Source: a virus
Virus record (IMG/VR): IMGVR_UViG_3300022542_000239
Span: 1-41,029 of that record
Reading direction: 5' to 3' (one strand)
Length of the DNA: 41,029 bases
A program made the translations under genes and the position numbers. Below are positions 11,989-20,890 of this stretch, piece after piece. The notes beneath the pieces are model-generated. The model was not told the DNA's origin, ran no database searches, and worked only from the letters and a program-made list of their open reading frames with translations. How positions within the stretch are numbered: position 1 is the first letter of the stretch; the number at the start of each line of letters is the position of its first letter.

Positions 11989-12938
11989 ATATTGAGTCTG
12001 CAATGAGAACTCTAATTCTCCAGGGGACGCAGGACTCAAACCTCAAAAAAAACTTTTTGCTGCGCAAGTTAACAAAAGACACTAAAAACCCTAAGTGGGA
12101 AAATAGCATGAGAACCACCTTAGACGATGAGTGGATGCTTCGTCTTTGTATGGCTAACCTAATCAATGGTAATTATGATTGGGAGGGATGGGGGCTACGA
12201 GAACCCCGTGATAGTCTTATTCCTGATTTGGCTCCGTGGTGGGATGGAAAGGAAGTAGAGAATCTTTTAATTTTAGGAGAGCAGGGACTTGGTGACGAAA
12301 TACTATTTGCTTCAATGTTTGCCGAAATACAGGCTACTAACATTACAGTTGAATGTGATGCTAGGCTCGTCAATATCTTTGCGCGTAATTTCCCGAAAAT
12401 AGAGTTCATTGGGCGAAAGCATTACAACGAAGGCTTTTGGGGTACAGACGACTCATGGGCAGATGGACGGTCATGGGATGCTCAAATATTAATGGGAGAC
12501 TTACCAACATGGTACAGACGTTCAAAAACAGACTTTCCGAACACTTCATATCTTACGGCGGATATAGATTCAAGGTATCAAGGCATGACGGGAATATCAT
12601 GGGTGGGGCGACAGGGGGCGGTAGACATAGACGAACCCAACGGGTTATCCCTTCAATACGGGGTAGACGACCACAATGGGTTGAAAGTACCGTCCATTGA
12701 CCTTAAAAGTGATATTGATGGTTTATTCTCTATTGTTGCCGGACTTAAAAAGGTTATCTCTGTGCCGACCACCATTGTGCATATTGCGGGTGCTTTGGGT
12801 ATTCCAACCGAAGTATGGCTGCCTAAACGGGGAATGGAGCATGGCGGGTTTGATAAAGTGAATAATGCGCTGAATTGGCGGTTTGAACAGAAACTATGCC
12901 GCTGGCACTCGAGCGTTAAAATAATGGGGGTAAAATAA
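11985..12938 (+). CDS. GT-B-like glycosyltransferase (GT9 / TPR-associated type)
   Basis: The 317-aa protein has GEQGLGDEILFASM at residues 98-111, the characteristic N-terminal glycine loop of ADP-heptose/GT9-like transferases and of TPR-linked glycosyltransferases. It also has a C-terminal domain ending in VPTTIVHIAGALGIPTEVWL, a typical donor-site helix-strand. The N-terminal ~90 residues are unassigned. It would transfer a sugar to an unknown acceptor: virion protein, host surface glycan or DNA. It is followed by FkbM and GT-A genes, forming a modification cassette. Confidence 0.7.
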   Translation: MNIESAMRTLILQGTQDSNLKKNFLLRKLTKDTKNPKWENSMRTTLDDEWMLRLCMANLINGNYDWEGWGLREPRDSLIPDLAPWWDGKEVENLLILGEQGLGDEILFASMFAEIQATNITVECDARLVNIFARNFPKIEFIGRKHYNEGFWGTDDSWADGRSWDAQILMGDLPTWYRRSKTDFPNTSYLTADIDSRYQGMTGISWVGRQGAVDIDEPNGLSLQYGVDDHNGLKVPSIDLKSDIDGLFSIVAGLKKVISVPTTIVHIAGALGIPTEVWLPKRGMEHGGFDKVNNALNWRFEQKLCRWHSSVKIMGVK

Positions 12939-13114
12939 TGAAAACATTTAAAGACCTACAGAAAGAAAGCAAATACAAGCTAAAAGATGTGTCTAATTTA
13001 TATCCTGACTACGGTATGCCTATTGGGGTAAATGAAACGGTAATGATTGTTGCTTATTTTAGAGGTGATTTAATCATGTACACAGACAGTCAAAATCCAG
13101 ACTTTAGGAGTTAA
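12938..13114 (+). CDS. Hypothetical protein (58 aa)
   Basis: It is coupled to the glycosyltransferase by TAATG. The product MKTFKDLQKESKYKLKDVSN... has a basic N-terminus and a small beta region; no family is recognised. It lies inside the glycan cassette. Confidence 0.55.
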   Translation: MKTFKDLQKESKYKLKDVSNLYPDYGMPIGVNETVMIVAYFRGDLIMYTDSQNPDFRS

Positions 13115-13115
13115 G

Positions 13116-13730
13116 ATGCAGATAAGGAATGGCTGGTATTGGCCTGATGATGATATTCACAGTTATGATGCAATATTCAAAGAATTATTTAAAGTCGAAT
13201 TAATGGACAAGTACGTTAAAGAGAAAAACGTAGTCATTCAAGCAGGAGGTAATTGTGGAGTATTCGCTAAAGAATTTGCTAAAACGTGGGGGGCTGTATA
13301 TACCTTTGAGCCGAATCCTGAAAACTTTAACTGTTTGGTTGGGAATTGTCCTGATTCCAATATTATTAAGTTTCAAGCTGCTTTGGGGGCTAATCACGAA
13401 ATGGTGGAAGTAGGACAGTCTGCAGACCACCTTCCCAATAATTGCGGGGCATATCAAGTTATCGGCGGAGGAATAACCCCTACCATGATGATTGATGACC
13501 TTGAATTAAAAAAGTGCGATTTAATCTTCCTTGATATTGAAGGGTATGAATTATTCGCATTACAAGGTGGTCGTAAGACGATTAAAGAGTTTCATCCGGT
13601 TATTGTGATCGAGAATAAGCAAGTCCCTCTGACCTACGATATTGAGCCAAAACAAGTGACAGATTACCTGATTGCCGAATTTGGGTATAAAATCGAAGAG
13701 CGCGTACAAAGAGATGTGATATTAATATGA
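13116..13730 (+). CDS. FkbM-family SAM-dependent methyltransferase
   Basis: AGGAG precedes ATG 13116. The AdoMet site VVIQAGGNCGVFAKEFAK (about residues 39-56), the VYTFEPNPENF strand (about 61-71) and the later DLIFLDIEGYELFALQGG and PVIVIE are the FkbM order. These enzymes O-methylate sugars or small molecules. At 204 aa it is a compact single-domain form. Sitting between two glycosyltransferase genes, it probably methylates the transferred sugar. Confidence 0.85.
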   Translation: MQIRNGWYWPDDDIHSYDAIFKELFKVELMDKYVKEKNVVIQAGGNCGVFAKEFAKTWGAVYTFEPNPENFNCLVGNCPDSNIIKFQAALGANHEMVEVGQSADHLPNNCGAYQVIGGGITPTMMIDDLELKKCDLIFLDIEGYELFALQGGRKTIKEFHPVIVIENKQVPLTYDIEPKQVTDYLIAEFGYKIEERVQRDVILI

Positions 13731-13912
13731 TGGGAAATAATTTGAGAGAAAACTGGTATATGGGAGACAAGCAGAGAGGCTTGTCTGATTTAGGTGATTT
13801 ACGTTCTGCGATTGAAGGGTTTTCTGACGGTTACAAAATAAAAACGCCTGACGGGAAAAGCGTATCGCTAAGGATGTCGGAAGGCGTGATTATTATAGAG
13901 GCTTCCGAGTGA
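13727..13912 (+). CDS. Hypothetical protein (61 aa)
   Basis: Overlapping starts with both neighbours (ATGATG, GTGA) place it firmly in the cassette. The product has a Gly/Asp-rich middle and a beta C-terminus (KSVSLRMSEGVIIIEASE). It is not recognised. Confidence 0.5.
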   Translation: MMGNNLRENWYMGDKQRGLSDLGDLRSAIEGFSDGYKIKTPDGKSVSLRMSEGVIIIEASE

Positions 13913-14502
13913 AAGTCGTATGCGTCCACTACGGTCGGAAGTACAAAACCGAGTATGTGAATATTTTACATAATATGGTTAAACGATACTCTGATGCTGA
14001 TTTTTTGTGTATCTCAGACCATTGGGACGGAAAGAATTGTGAAGTGGTGATGGGTGAAAAAGATTTTGATGGGTGGTGGAATAAGATCCAACTATTTAAT
14101 CCAGACTTCTTACCTGGCGAGCGATTCCTCTACCTTGACCTTGATGTGGTGATAACAGAAGATATTTCGTCTATTCTTGAGAGGACGGAGAAATTCGTCA
14201 CGATTAAGGACTGGATTTACAATACCTACAATTCGTCCGCAATGTTAATGACAGGGGGAGAACACGGCCATGTTTACGACTTATTCTGCAAAGATAAGGA
14301 AAAGGCAATGGCATCATGCCCTCAAGGCGATCAACAATGGATTACGAACTATGTCGCAGCCGATTTATTTCAAGATGGGGATTTTGCATCGTTTAGAATG
14401 TCTGCCTGCGAATCAGAGTCAAAAGGTAAAATAGTGGTCTTTCATGGCAAGCCTGACCCGCATGAAGTAAAAGGCACATGGGTAGAGGAGAAATGGGTAT
14501 GA
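13909..14502 (+). CDS. GT-A-type glycosyltransferase (197 aa)
   Basis: GTG 13909 gives MKVVCVHYGRKYKTEYVNIL, a Rossmann-like opening. WWNKIQLFNP is followed by RFLYLDLDVVIT, with the DxD metal motif at residues 77-79, typical of GT-A / GT8-like nucleotide-sugar transferases. A QGDQQWI segment and a final VFHGKPDPHEV fit the acceptor side. It completes the cassette with the GT-B enzyme and the FkbM methyltransferase. Confidence 0.75.
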   Translation: MKVVCVHYGRKYKTEYVNILHNMVKRYSDADFLCISDHWDGKNCEVVMGEKDFDGWWNKIQLFNPDFLPGERFLYLDLDVVITEDISSILERTEKFVTIKDWIYNTYNSSAMLMTGGEHGHVYDLFCKDKEKAMASCPQGDQQWITNYVAADLFQDGDFASFRMSACESESKGKIVVFHGKPDPHEVKGTWVEEKWV

Positions 14503-14648
14503 CTGAGATTGAAAAACAGAAATTATGCCTAAACGTCATCAAATCACTTGAGGTAGCAGCAAAGGCTCACAAGTATGCCGGTGACTTAATATTCAAACTA
14601 CAGAAAGAAATCGGCACACCAAAGCTAAAGGTTGTAAAAGATGAGTGA
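14499..14648 (+). CDS. Hypothetical helical protein (49 aa)
   Basis: The ATG overlaps the glycosyltransferase stop and its own stop lies 8 bases inside terL. The product MTEIEKQKLCLNVIKSLEVA... is a helical hairpin rich in Lys. It may be a packaging accessory by position only. Confidence 0.5.
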   Translation: MTEIEKQKLCLNVIKSLEVAAKAHKYAGDLIFKLQKEIGTPKLKVVKDE

Positions 14649-16116
14649 TAATCTAGCCGAATTAGTCAATACGCTTGAAGCTCTTAATAAGTACGAAGAA
14701 GAAAACAAAGTAGAGTTTTACATCCCCTATGAGTTTCAAAAAGCCTTTCATCATGCAAGAGCCGGTGAGGTCTATGAATCAGGACGATACGAGCATCCTA
14801 ATGAAAGTTCAGCGTTAGCCGTACAGCGTGCGTTAATGACCGCTAACCAAATTGGTAAAACGACCTCTGCGGCGATGGAAGTCGCAATGCACACAACAGG
14901 CGTATATCCTGATTGGTGGGAAGGTACACGCTTTAACGAGGCGGTAAATTGTGTATGTGCAGGTAAATCAAATGATTCCGTAAGAGATGTGGTACAAAAT
15001 GAATTGCTTGGCGACCCTTTCTCAGAAGAAGCTCTTGGTACTGGGGCTATCCCAAAACACCTTTTAGGTAAAACGACACGAAAAGCCGGTGTACCCAACG
15101 CCCTATCTGCGGTTATGGTAAGGCATGTTTCCGGTAAATGGTCGAAAATACGCTTCATGGCATACGAGCAGGGACCTGATCCATATATGGGTATCCGCTT
15201 TCATGTTGGGTGGATGGATGAAGAACCCCCTCAAGACGTATGGACTCAGTTCATTCGAGCAACCATATCAAGACCACAATCATTACTAATGCTGACATTT
15301 ACGCCGGAAGAAGGTGTTACTGAGGTGGTTGATGGGTTTATTAACAATCTCACCACAGGGCAGTCATTAGTGAAGGCAGGATGGGATGATGCTGGTCACA
15401 TGACCAAAGAACGACAAGCTGAGATTCTTGCTCAACTCCCTCCTCACGAAAGAGATATGCGCTCTAAAGGTATTCCATTAATGGGGTCTGGCCTTGTATT
15501 CCCAATCAATGAAGATGATATTAAAATCGAACCCTTTTCCATACCTTCGTACTGGCCTCAGTTATGCGGCATTGATTTTGGTTGGGATCACCCTTTTGCA
15601 GCCGTTTGGCTCGCATGGGACAGAGATAAAGATATTGTCTATGTGACAGACGCTTATCGCGTTTCAAAAGCATTACCACCTATGCAAGCAAGCGCAATCA
15701 AGAAGCGCGGGGCATGGATGCCCGTAGTATGGCCTCACGATGGTTTAAACACCGATAAAGGCTCTGGCGTACCTTTAGCTTCACTTTATCGCCAAGAAGG
15801 TCTAAACTTACTCCCAAGCAAGTTTTCTAACCCTCCAAGCCCCAACCAAAAGGAAGGACAGGGCGGAAATGGTATCGAGGTGGGGCTGTTTGATATGCTA
15901 ACGCGCATGGAGGAGGGAAGGTTCAAGGTTTTCTCTCAATTACACGACTGGTTTGAAGAGCGCCGTCAGTACCATAGAAAGGACGGAAAAGTAGTTGCCT
16001 TACGAGATGATTTAATGAGTGCGACCCGATATGCAATGATGTCGCTTCGCTTTGCGAGTATAAAACCGCAGCCTAGAAAGATAACGAATACCCGACAAGG
16101 TATCTCTAATTGGTGA
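14641..16116 (+). CDS. terL: Terminase large subunit
   Basis: The 491-aa protein has an ATPase Walker A ANQIGKTT at residues 68-75, Walker B VGWMDEE at 189-195 (Asp193, catalytic Glu194) and a C-terminal RNase-H-fold nuclease starting IDFGWDHP at 311-318. Further metal-ligand candidates lie near ALRDDLMSATRY. It translocates DNA into the prohead and cuts concatemers. Headful versus cos cutting cannot be told from the sequence here. It precedes the portal by 4 bases. Confidence 0.92.
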   Translation: MSDNLAELVNTLEALNKYEEENKVEFYIPYEFQKAFHHARAGEVYESGRYEHPNESSALAVQRALMTANQIGKTTSAAMEVAMHTTGVYPDWWEGTRFNEAVNCVCAGKSNDSVRDVVQNELLGDPFSEEALGTGAIPKHLLGKTTRKAGVPNALSAVMVRHVSGKWSKIRFMAYEQGPDPYMGIRFHVGWMDEEPPQDVWTQFIRATISRPQSLLMLTFTPEEGVTEVVDGFINNLTTGQSLVKAGWDDAGHMTKERQAEILAQLPPHERDMRSKGIPLMGSGLVFPINEDDIKIEPFSIPSYWPQLCGIDFGWDHPFAAVWLAWDRDKDIVYVTDAYRVSKALPPMQASAIKKRGAWMPVVWPHDGLNTDKGSGVPLASLYRQEGLNLLPSKFSNPPSPNQKEGQGGNGIEVGLFDMLTRMEEGRFKVFSQLHDWFEERRQYHRKDGKVVALRDDLMSATRYAMMSLRFASIKPQPRKITNTRQGISNW

Positions 16117-16120
16117 AGAA

Positions 16121-18283
16121 ATGGCTGTAAAAAAGAGAAAAATAACCCTTCAAGGTAAAGATGGCGAGAGTATTGCTGCCTTTATCAAAAAAACACTAGA
16201 AACTCGCCGTGGTAATAAATACCGTAAAGTAGCGGAGAGAATGTGGAAAGAGGTTGACCGTCAAGTATCGATGGAATCAATGTCTCGTCAGAAGAAGAAT
16301 CCCCAGTCTAGGACGAATGATTGGCGCTCTGCCATTGAATTAGGCGAATTATCAAGGGCATCCGAGGTCTTGAGTGCCGATATACGCAGAATGGCTTTTC
16401 CTCAGAATAGAGCATGGTTCGACCCCCATATCAAAGTAAGTCCAGAAGAAATCCAAAAAGCTCAAGTAACACCAGAAGAATACCAAGAAATAGCCGATGG
16501 TGCATTAAGAGCATTGATGGCTCAACAACATCTTGATTTTGGCCTCAAACAACGTACTGACCTCTCAATTAAAGAAGCGCTCCATCATGGCGGTTATGTT
16601 TCTACTGTTGAAGATATTTCAATGTTAGGTAGCACACCGGACGGCACAGTAAAAGATATTAACGCGCCTGTATGGGTTCCTCATTCAATGTGGAACTGCT
16701 ATCCAGATGATGCCCCATCAGTAATGGCGGGTACATTATTCTATACAGGCTCTATGATTATCTGCTCTTACATGAGTCATAACGCTATTGGTAACATGAA
16801 AGGCGATGGTTGGATAATAAATACGATAAGCGATTTAGAAGATCCAAAAGACAAAGACCACGAAATAACATGGTTTTACGGTGATGTAACGATTCCGCGC
16901 ACAAAAGGAAGCGATATTTACTTACCTAACGTCCGGTGCGGGGCGATTAAGGATAAGTTAATTTACTACAAACCCAACGACCTACCTCACTCAAGAGTCA
17001 TTTATAACGGCTACGAAAGACTTGATGTGAGAAACCCTTACTTCATTTCTCCGTTAATGAAAATGTCTCCTACTCAGAAAATAGCATCAGTATTAGCTAA
17101 TAAACTAATTGATGGCGTTGAATTACATCAAGAGCCTCCTGTTGTTTATGATGGTAACGATCCAGATTTGGTGCAAAATGGTGGGATACCAATGATTCCT
17201 GGCTCTCAAACGCCGTCTAAAAACATGGCAAACTTCAAAGTTGTTGAGGTTGGCGACCCCGGCATTACTTTGACTGCCTTACAATTTGAGGTGTCAGAAT
17301 TACAAAAAGGTACTTCTGTTGATTCTATTCGCTCAGGTATGTCATCTAGCACCGAACAAACAGCCACAGAGGTTGAGAGAACTCGTCAGGGCGGTCAGAT
17401 CCGTACAGTGGACTTCTTAGATAAACATGAATTACAAGGGCTTAGACCTTTCCTTTATCTGCAGCATGAATCAAATAAGATTAATTTAAAGTCGTATCAA
17501 TTTTATTCTCAGGAAATGAACTCCCCTGATTTTGTTGTCCTTACAAAAAAAGACCTTCCAAACACAGTGCATTTTGATGTTGTTGGCTCAAAAGGACTTT
17601 TAGAAGAATCTCAGCGTCAACAAGCCACAATGCAAGTAACTCAGTTTCTTTTCTCTATTGGAGCGGGTAGTCAGATTAATGTACCTAAACTTTCTAAAGA
17701 AATGTATCAAGATGCAGGTAATAAGAATCCAGAAAGATTCCTAAATATTCCCGGCAAAGAAGATGCACAGCAAATGCTACAGCAAATGCAAGAGCAGATG
17801 AAACAGATCCAAGAGCAAGCCCAAGCGTTACAAGCTGAGAATCAAGAGTTGAAGCAAGGTGAAGAATCTAAAATTCAAGAAATCCAAGCCAAAGCAGCCA
17901 TTGAAATGGCGAAGCAAGATAACCAAGAAGATCAAATCGCCGCTAAAGCAGAAGTCGATATGGCGAAAGTTAGCCGTGAAGCTGACTTAAAAGATCAAGA
18001 TGCAGTCAATAAATTCAATCTTGAAGAGCAGAAAAACGAAAACAATAAACAACTTGAGATGTTTAAAGCCTTTATTGCAGAAGAAACAAAACCAGAAGAT
18101 ACGACCGAAGCAGATAATGAACAACGAGAAGAGTCTGAATCCGTAAAAATGACAGCCATGATGGAGAAATTTGAAGCTATGGTTGAGCAATTTGCAAAAG
18201 TCGCAGCAGCTCCTAAGAAAATCATACGGGACAAAGAAGGCTTTATAACAGAAGTTCAACCAACAACAAGGCTTGATAGCTAA
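16121..18283 (+). CDS. Portal protein (P22-like, 720 aa)
   Basis: Position directly after terL and size match P22-type podovirus portals. Conserved-looking blocks include SRTNDWRSAIELGELSRASEV near the N-terminus and TEQTATEVERTRQGGQI at about 408-424 in the central stem region. The C-terminal ~150 residues form a long Gln/Glu-rich coiled coil (QMLQQMQEQMKQIQEQ onward), reminiscent of the helical barrel of P22 portal. It forms the dodecameric DNA channel at the unique capsid vertex. Confidence 0.85.
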   Translation: MAVKKRKITLQGKDGESIAAFIKKTLETRRGNKYRKVAERMWKEVDRQVSMESMSRQKKNPQSRTNDWRSAIELGELSRASEVLSADIRRMAFPQNRAWFDPHIKVSPEEIQKAQVTPEEYQEIADGALRALMAQQHLDFGLKQRTDLSIKEALHHGGYVSTVEDISMLGSTPDGTVKDINAPVWVPHSMWNCYPDDAPSVMAGTLFYTGSMIICSYMSHNAIGNMKGDGWIINTISDLEDPKDKDHEITWFYGDVTIPRTKGSDIYLPNVRCGAIKDKLIYYKPNDLPHSRVIYNGYERLDVRNPYFISPLMKMSPTQKIASVLANKLIDGVELHQEPPVVYDGNDPDLVQNGGIPMIPGSQTPSKNMANFKVVEVGDPGITLTALQFEVSELQKGTSVDSIRSGMSSSTEQTATEVERTRQGGQIRTVDFLDKHELQGLRPFLYLQHESNKINLKSYQFYSQEMNSPDFVVLTKKDLPNTVHFDVVGSKGLLEESQRQQATMQVTQFLFSIGAGSQINVPKLSKEMYQDAGNKNPERFLNIPGKEDAQQMLQQMQEQMKQIQEQAQALQAENQELKQGEESKIQEIQAKAAIEMAKQDNQEDQIAAKAEVDMAKVSREADLKDQDAVNKFNLEEQKNENNKQLEMFKAFIAEETKPEDTTEADNEQREESESVKMTAMMEKFEAMVEQFAKVAAAPKKIIRDKEGFITEVQPTTRLDS

Positions 18284-18564
18284 TGGCTGATAATATTCCC
18301 GTTAATCCGGCTACCGCAACCGGAAGAGTAAAGGTTGCGACTGATGAGGTTGGGGACGTCCATTACCCTATCTATAAGCTGGCAACAGGAGAAAATGGTG
18401 AGGCTGCATTAATAGATACTAATAATCCATTGCCAGTACAAACAGCAAAACAAACACATGAAACGGATATGGTTACAGTTTTGAATGAAATATCACAAAA
18501 ACTAAGCATTTTAATTAAATACGAAGCAATGCTTCATAAGGTTGATCTAGAGGAGAATCCATAA
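18283..18564 (+). CDS. Head-associated hypothetical protein (93 aa)
   Basis: It is coupled to the portal stop (TAATG). The N-terminal half is beta-like (GRVKVATDEVGDVHYPIYKL), with NNPLPVQ motifs common in phage accessory structural proteins; the C-terminus is a helix. The next gene starts on its last base. Likely a virion component; role unknown. Confidence 0.6.
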   Translation: MADNIPVNPATATGRVKVATDEVGDVHYPIYKLATGENGEAALIDTNNPLPVQTAKQTHETDMVTVLNEISQKLSILIKYEAMLHKVDLEENP

Positions 18565-19148
18565 TGGCACAGGAAATTATCGGGCGCATTGGCGCTAAAA
18601 TGTATGCGTGGTCTATAGACTCGCAAGGACGAGGATCGATAGCAGCTTCAAGCGAATCAGAAGATCGCCACATTAACCAAGTGAGTGGCAAAGTCTGGTC
18701 TATTGATTTAGATGGCGCTGTTGCAAATGCAGGAACGTATGTGGCTTGGTTCCAAAATACCAGCCAAGTCTTTTATCACATGACTGATATGCGTGCCCAT
18801 TGTTTAGATGCCGCAAGCATACTGGACATTGATGAGGTGACAGTTGGCACGATTGGCAATAATACCACTTTTCTTCCAAGCCAAGTAGCTTCCAGAAATA
18901 TAGGTAACTCTACTGTCCCAACCGGCAGCATGGATTATGCGACAGATGCAACCGGACTGACAGGCTTAACGAAAGTGGCTAATATTTTCCACGCTGGGAA
19001 TCTTGATAATAAATCAAGCCATTTATCAACATCTTCAAATATTATCATCCCTCCTGGAGGCGCTTTAGCTATTAATGTTATTACAGCAAACGCGACAAAC
19101 GGCGTGACATTCACATGGTCTATGGTTGAGGTTCTTCACGAAGCATAA
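18564..19148 (+). CDS. Probable virion structural protein (194 aa)
   Basis: The composition is rich in Ser, Thr, Gly and Ala with predicted beta strands throughout and a C-terminal PPGGALAINVITANATNGV-like strand set, as in head decoration or fibre-base jelly-roll proteins. The single-base overlap with both neighbours and the location between portal and scaffold support a head role. No specific family is recognised. Confidence 0.6.
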   Translation: MAQEIIGRIGAKMYAWSIDSQGRGSIAASSESEDRHINQVSGKVWSIDLDGAVANAGTYVAWFQNTSQVFYHMTDMRAHCLDAASILDIDEVTVGTIGNNTTFLPSQVASRNIGNSTVPTGSMDYATDATGLTGLTKVANIFHAGNLDNKSSHLSTSSNIIIPPGGALAINVITANATNGVTFTWSMVEVLHEA

Positions 19149-19585
19149 TGACAGACGTAACTATATGGGATGATAAAAGCCAAGCGGCAGCTCTAGTTTC
19201 CGCTAATGGAGAGCTTATTGTCGCTCCTATCTCTTATTCAACGGCGTATTACAAGCTCATTGATGTAGCGGTGACTCCTTTTGAGGTAGTCCCTGCCTCG
19301 GCAGGTAGGAAATTTATAATTGACAGTATGTTATTGACAACATCTAAAGCATTTGGAACAGCTACTACAGCAGAAACATTAACAATTTACGAGGCAAGCC
19401 CGTCAGATTTATCGACAAATCTAAAGACGGTTGCAGAGATTGACTTTCTGAAAAACGATAGATTAGTTGCAACGGGGCTTAAATTAGCAGCTAGTACAGC
19501 CATTTCTTTAGTGGCTACAGCAACAGATACAAATGTTAGCGTGACAATAGCGGGGTATTATGTAGCGGCAAACGGCGATGCTTGA
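19148..19585 (+). CDS. Probable virion structural protein (145 aa)
   Basis: All-beta composition (VIPASAGRKFIIDSML-like strands, TATTAETLTIYEAS) similar in style to the preceding protein, suggesting a related decoration or adaptor domain. I do not recognise a family. The next gene's start overlaps it by 8 bases. Confidence 0.55.
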   Translation: MTDVTIWDDKSQAAALVSANGELIVAPISYSTAYYKLIDVAVTPFEVVPASAGRKFIIDSMLLTTSKAFGTATTAETLTIYEASPSDLSTNLKTVAEIDFLKNDRLVATGLKLAASTAISLVATATDTNVSVTIAGYYVAANGDA

Positions 19586-19982
19586 ATCATCCCCTATGGG
19601 GCCTGGTTTTTTCATCTTCTTTCAAGATGTTGCTACAGAAGGCAGCGGAGCAAGAGAAGCATTACGAAAACGCATTAAAAGAATAGAGGAGTACGAGGAA
19701 GAGATAAGATTAGACCTCGATAAAGAACAAGAAAAACTATTACGCGAAAAAGAAGAGTTAAGAATTAGCTTAGTAAAAGCCGAAGCTAAACAGTCATCAG
19801 CCGACCAACAAGAGAAAATTAGGCTAGAATCAGAATATGAGCTACAATTAGTTTTAATTAGTGAGTCCTTACTTCAAGTTGAGAAGGACTTAGCCGAAAT
19901 AGACCGAAAACGTGCAGAGATTAACCTCAGGGCGCGGATTATGCTGGATGATGATGAAGTTATTATCTTGCTTTATGGGTGA
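19578..19982 (+). CDS. Coiled-coil protein (134 aa)
   Basis: After a short Gly/Pro/Phe segment the residues from about 25 to 125 are an uninterrupted Glu/Lys/Leu coiled coil (EEYEEEIRLDLDKEQEKLL ...). The acidic C-terminus ends MLDDDEVIILLYG. It may be a scaffold or assembly helper; the start codon could be a later ATG (19596). Unknown. Confidence 0.5.
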   Translation: MLESSPMGPGFFIFFQDVATEGSGAREALRKRIKRIEEYEEEIRLDLDKEQEKLLREKEELRISLVKAEAKQSSADQQEKIRLESEYELQLVLISESLLQVEKDLAEIDRKRAEINLRARIMLDDDEVIILLYG

Positions 19983-19985
19983 GAT

Positions 19986-20216
19986 ATGAGCGAAAACCTT
20001 AACGGGATACGAAAAGATTACTTACAAGCTGACTCTTTTAGGATGATATTAAAAGAAGCGGTTAGTTTTAGACCTGAGCATTTACCCTTTAATCCTTTAG
20101 CGGGTGAATCGGTAAGCGATCAAGTTGAACAATGGAAAGCAAAGTCAGCCGAACAACGAGGGTTTGACTTGGCTTTTAAAGCAATTACGGGTATTAACCC
20201 AGGAGATTTAGAATGA
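19986..20216 (+). CDS. Hypothetical head-region protein (76 aa)
   Basis: The start has GTGAGAT upstream and its stop overlaps the scaffold start by ATGA. It contains RPEHLPFNPLAGESVSDQVE and a helical end. No family is recognised; by position it may assist capsid assembly. Confidence 0.55.
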   Translation: MSENLNGIRKDYLQADSFRMILKEAVSFRPEHLPFNPLAGESVSDQVEQWKAKSAEQRGFDLAFKAITGINPGDLE

Positions 20217-20878
20217 GTGACACAGACGTTAGCCAAGAGCAACAAACTGTAGTAGAAGCACCAGCAACATTAGATGAAGTTATTTCAGAGTTTAATGTGC
20301 AGGCCGCACCAGCACAAGAAGTGCAAAACAACGTGCAAGAGTTTAAACCAGCACAATCTACGCATATTGATCCGTATGACGAAGGTTCACTTAATCAGTG
20401 GGCAACAGACACGCGCGATAATCAAAATGCACTACAGCAAGAAGTCCAAAATTTACGAGCAGATGCCGATGCACGCGCACGAGCAGATACTCAAAAGATT
20501 ATTGATGCTGACATTAAGAGCGCGGTAGGAAAGATAACCGAGTCTGTCGAAGGTATAGATCCTTTAATGGCCGAACTTTATCTTATGAAGCGAGCAGAGG
20601 AACATTCAGGCTTTAAAGCTGCATGGGACAACCGAGGAAAAGACCCGAAAGCATTTGACGCAGCCCTTAGTGCTGTTTCAAACGAATTAGACGGAAAGTT
20701 TCAACGTGTCGATACTCAGCTTGCCGAAAATCATCGCGCAGCTCAACAATCAACTCAATCAAACAATACCCAAAAGGCTACTGAATACAGCTCTCCACTT
20801 GAAGAAGCATTAGCAAACGCTACTACAGAAGGCGAGCGACAAGTTATTTGGACAAACGCCAAGAATTTGGGTTATTAA
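20213..20878 (+). CDS. Putative scaffolding protein (221 aa)
   Basis: It lies immediately before the capsid gene, is acidic and Gln/Ala-rich, and has a disordered N-terminus (to about residue 60) with a long central helix (QNALQQEVQNLRADADARA...) and a Gln/Ser/Asn linker near the end. This profile is typical of phage scaffolds, which fill the prohead core and leave before DNA packaging. No direct sequence family match is claimed. Confidence 0.7.
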   Translation: MSDTDVSQEQQTVVEAPATLDEVISEFNVQAAPAQEVQNNVQEFKPAQSTHIDPYDEGSLNQWATDTRDNQNALQQEVQNLRADADARARADTQKIIDADIKSAVGKITESVEGIDPLMAELYLMKRAEEHSGFKAAWDNRGKDPKAFDAALSAVSNELDGKFQRVDTQLAENHRAAQQSTQSNNTQKATEYSSPLEEALANATTEGERQVIWTNAKNLGY

Positions 20879-20890
20879 TAGGAGGCCATA

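Noticed and set aside
12437-12700. Second plus-strand frame within the GT-B glycosyltransferase
   Set aside because: Unlike the methyltransferase pair, this frame shows no conserved family pattern and has no ribosome site.
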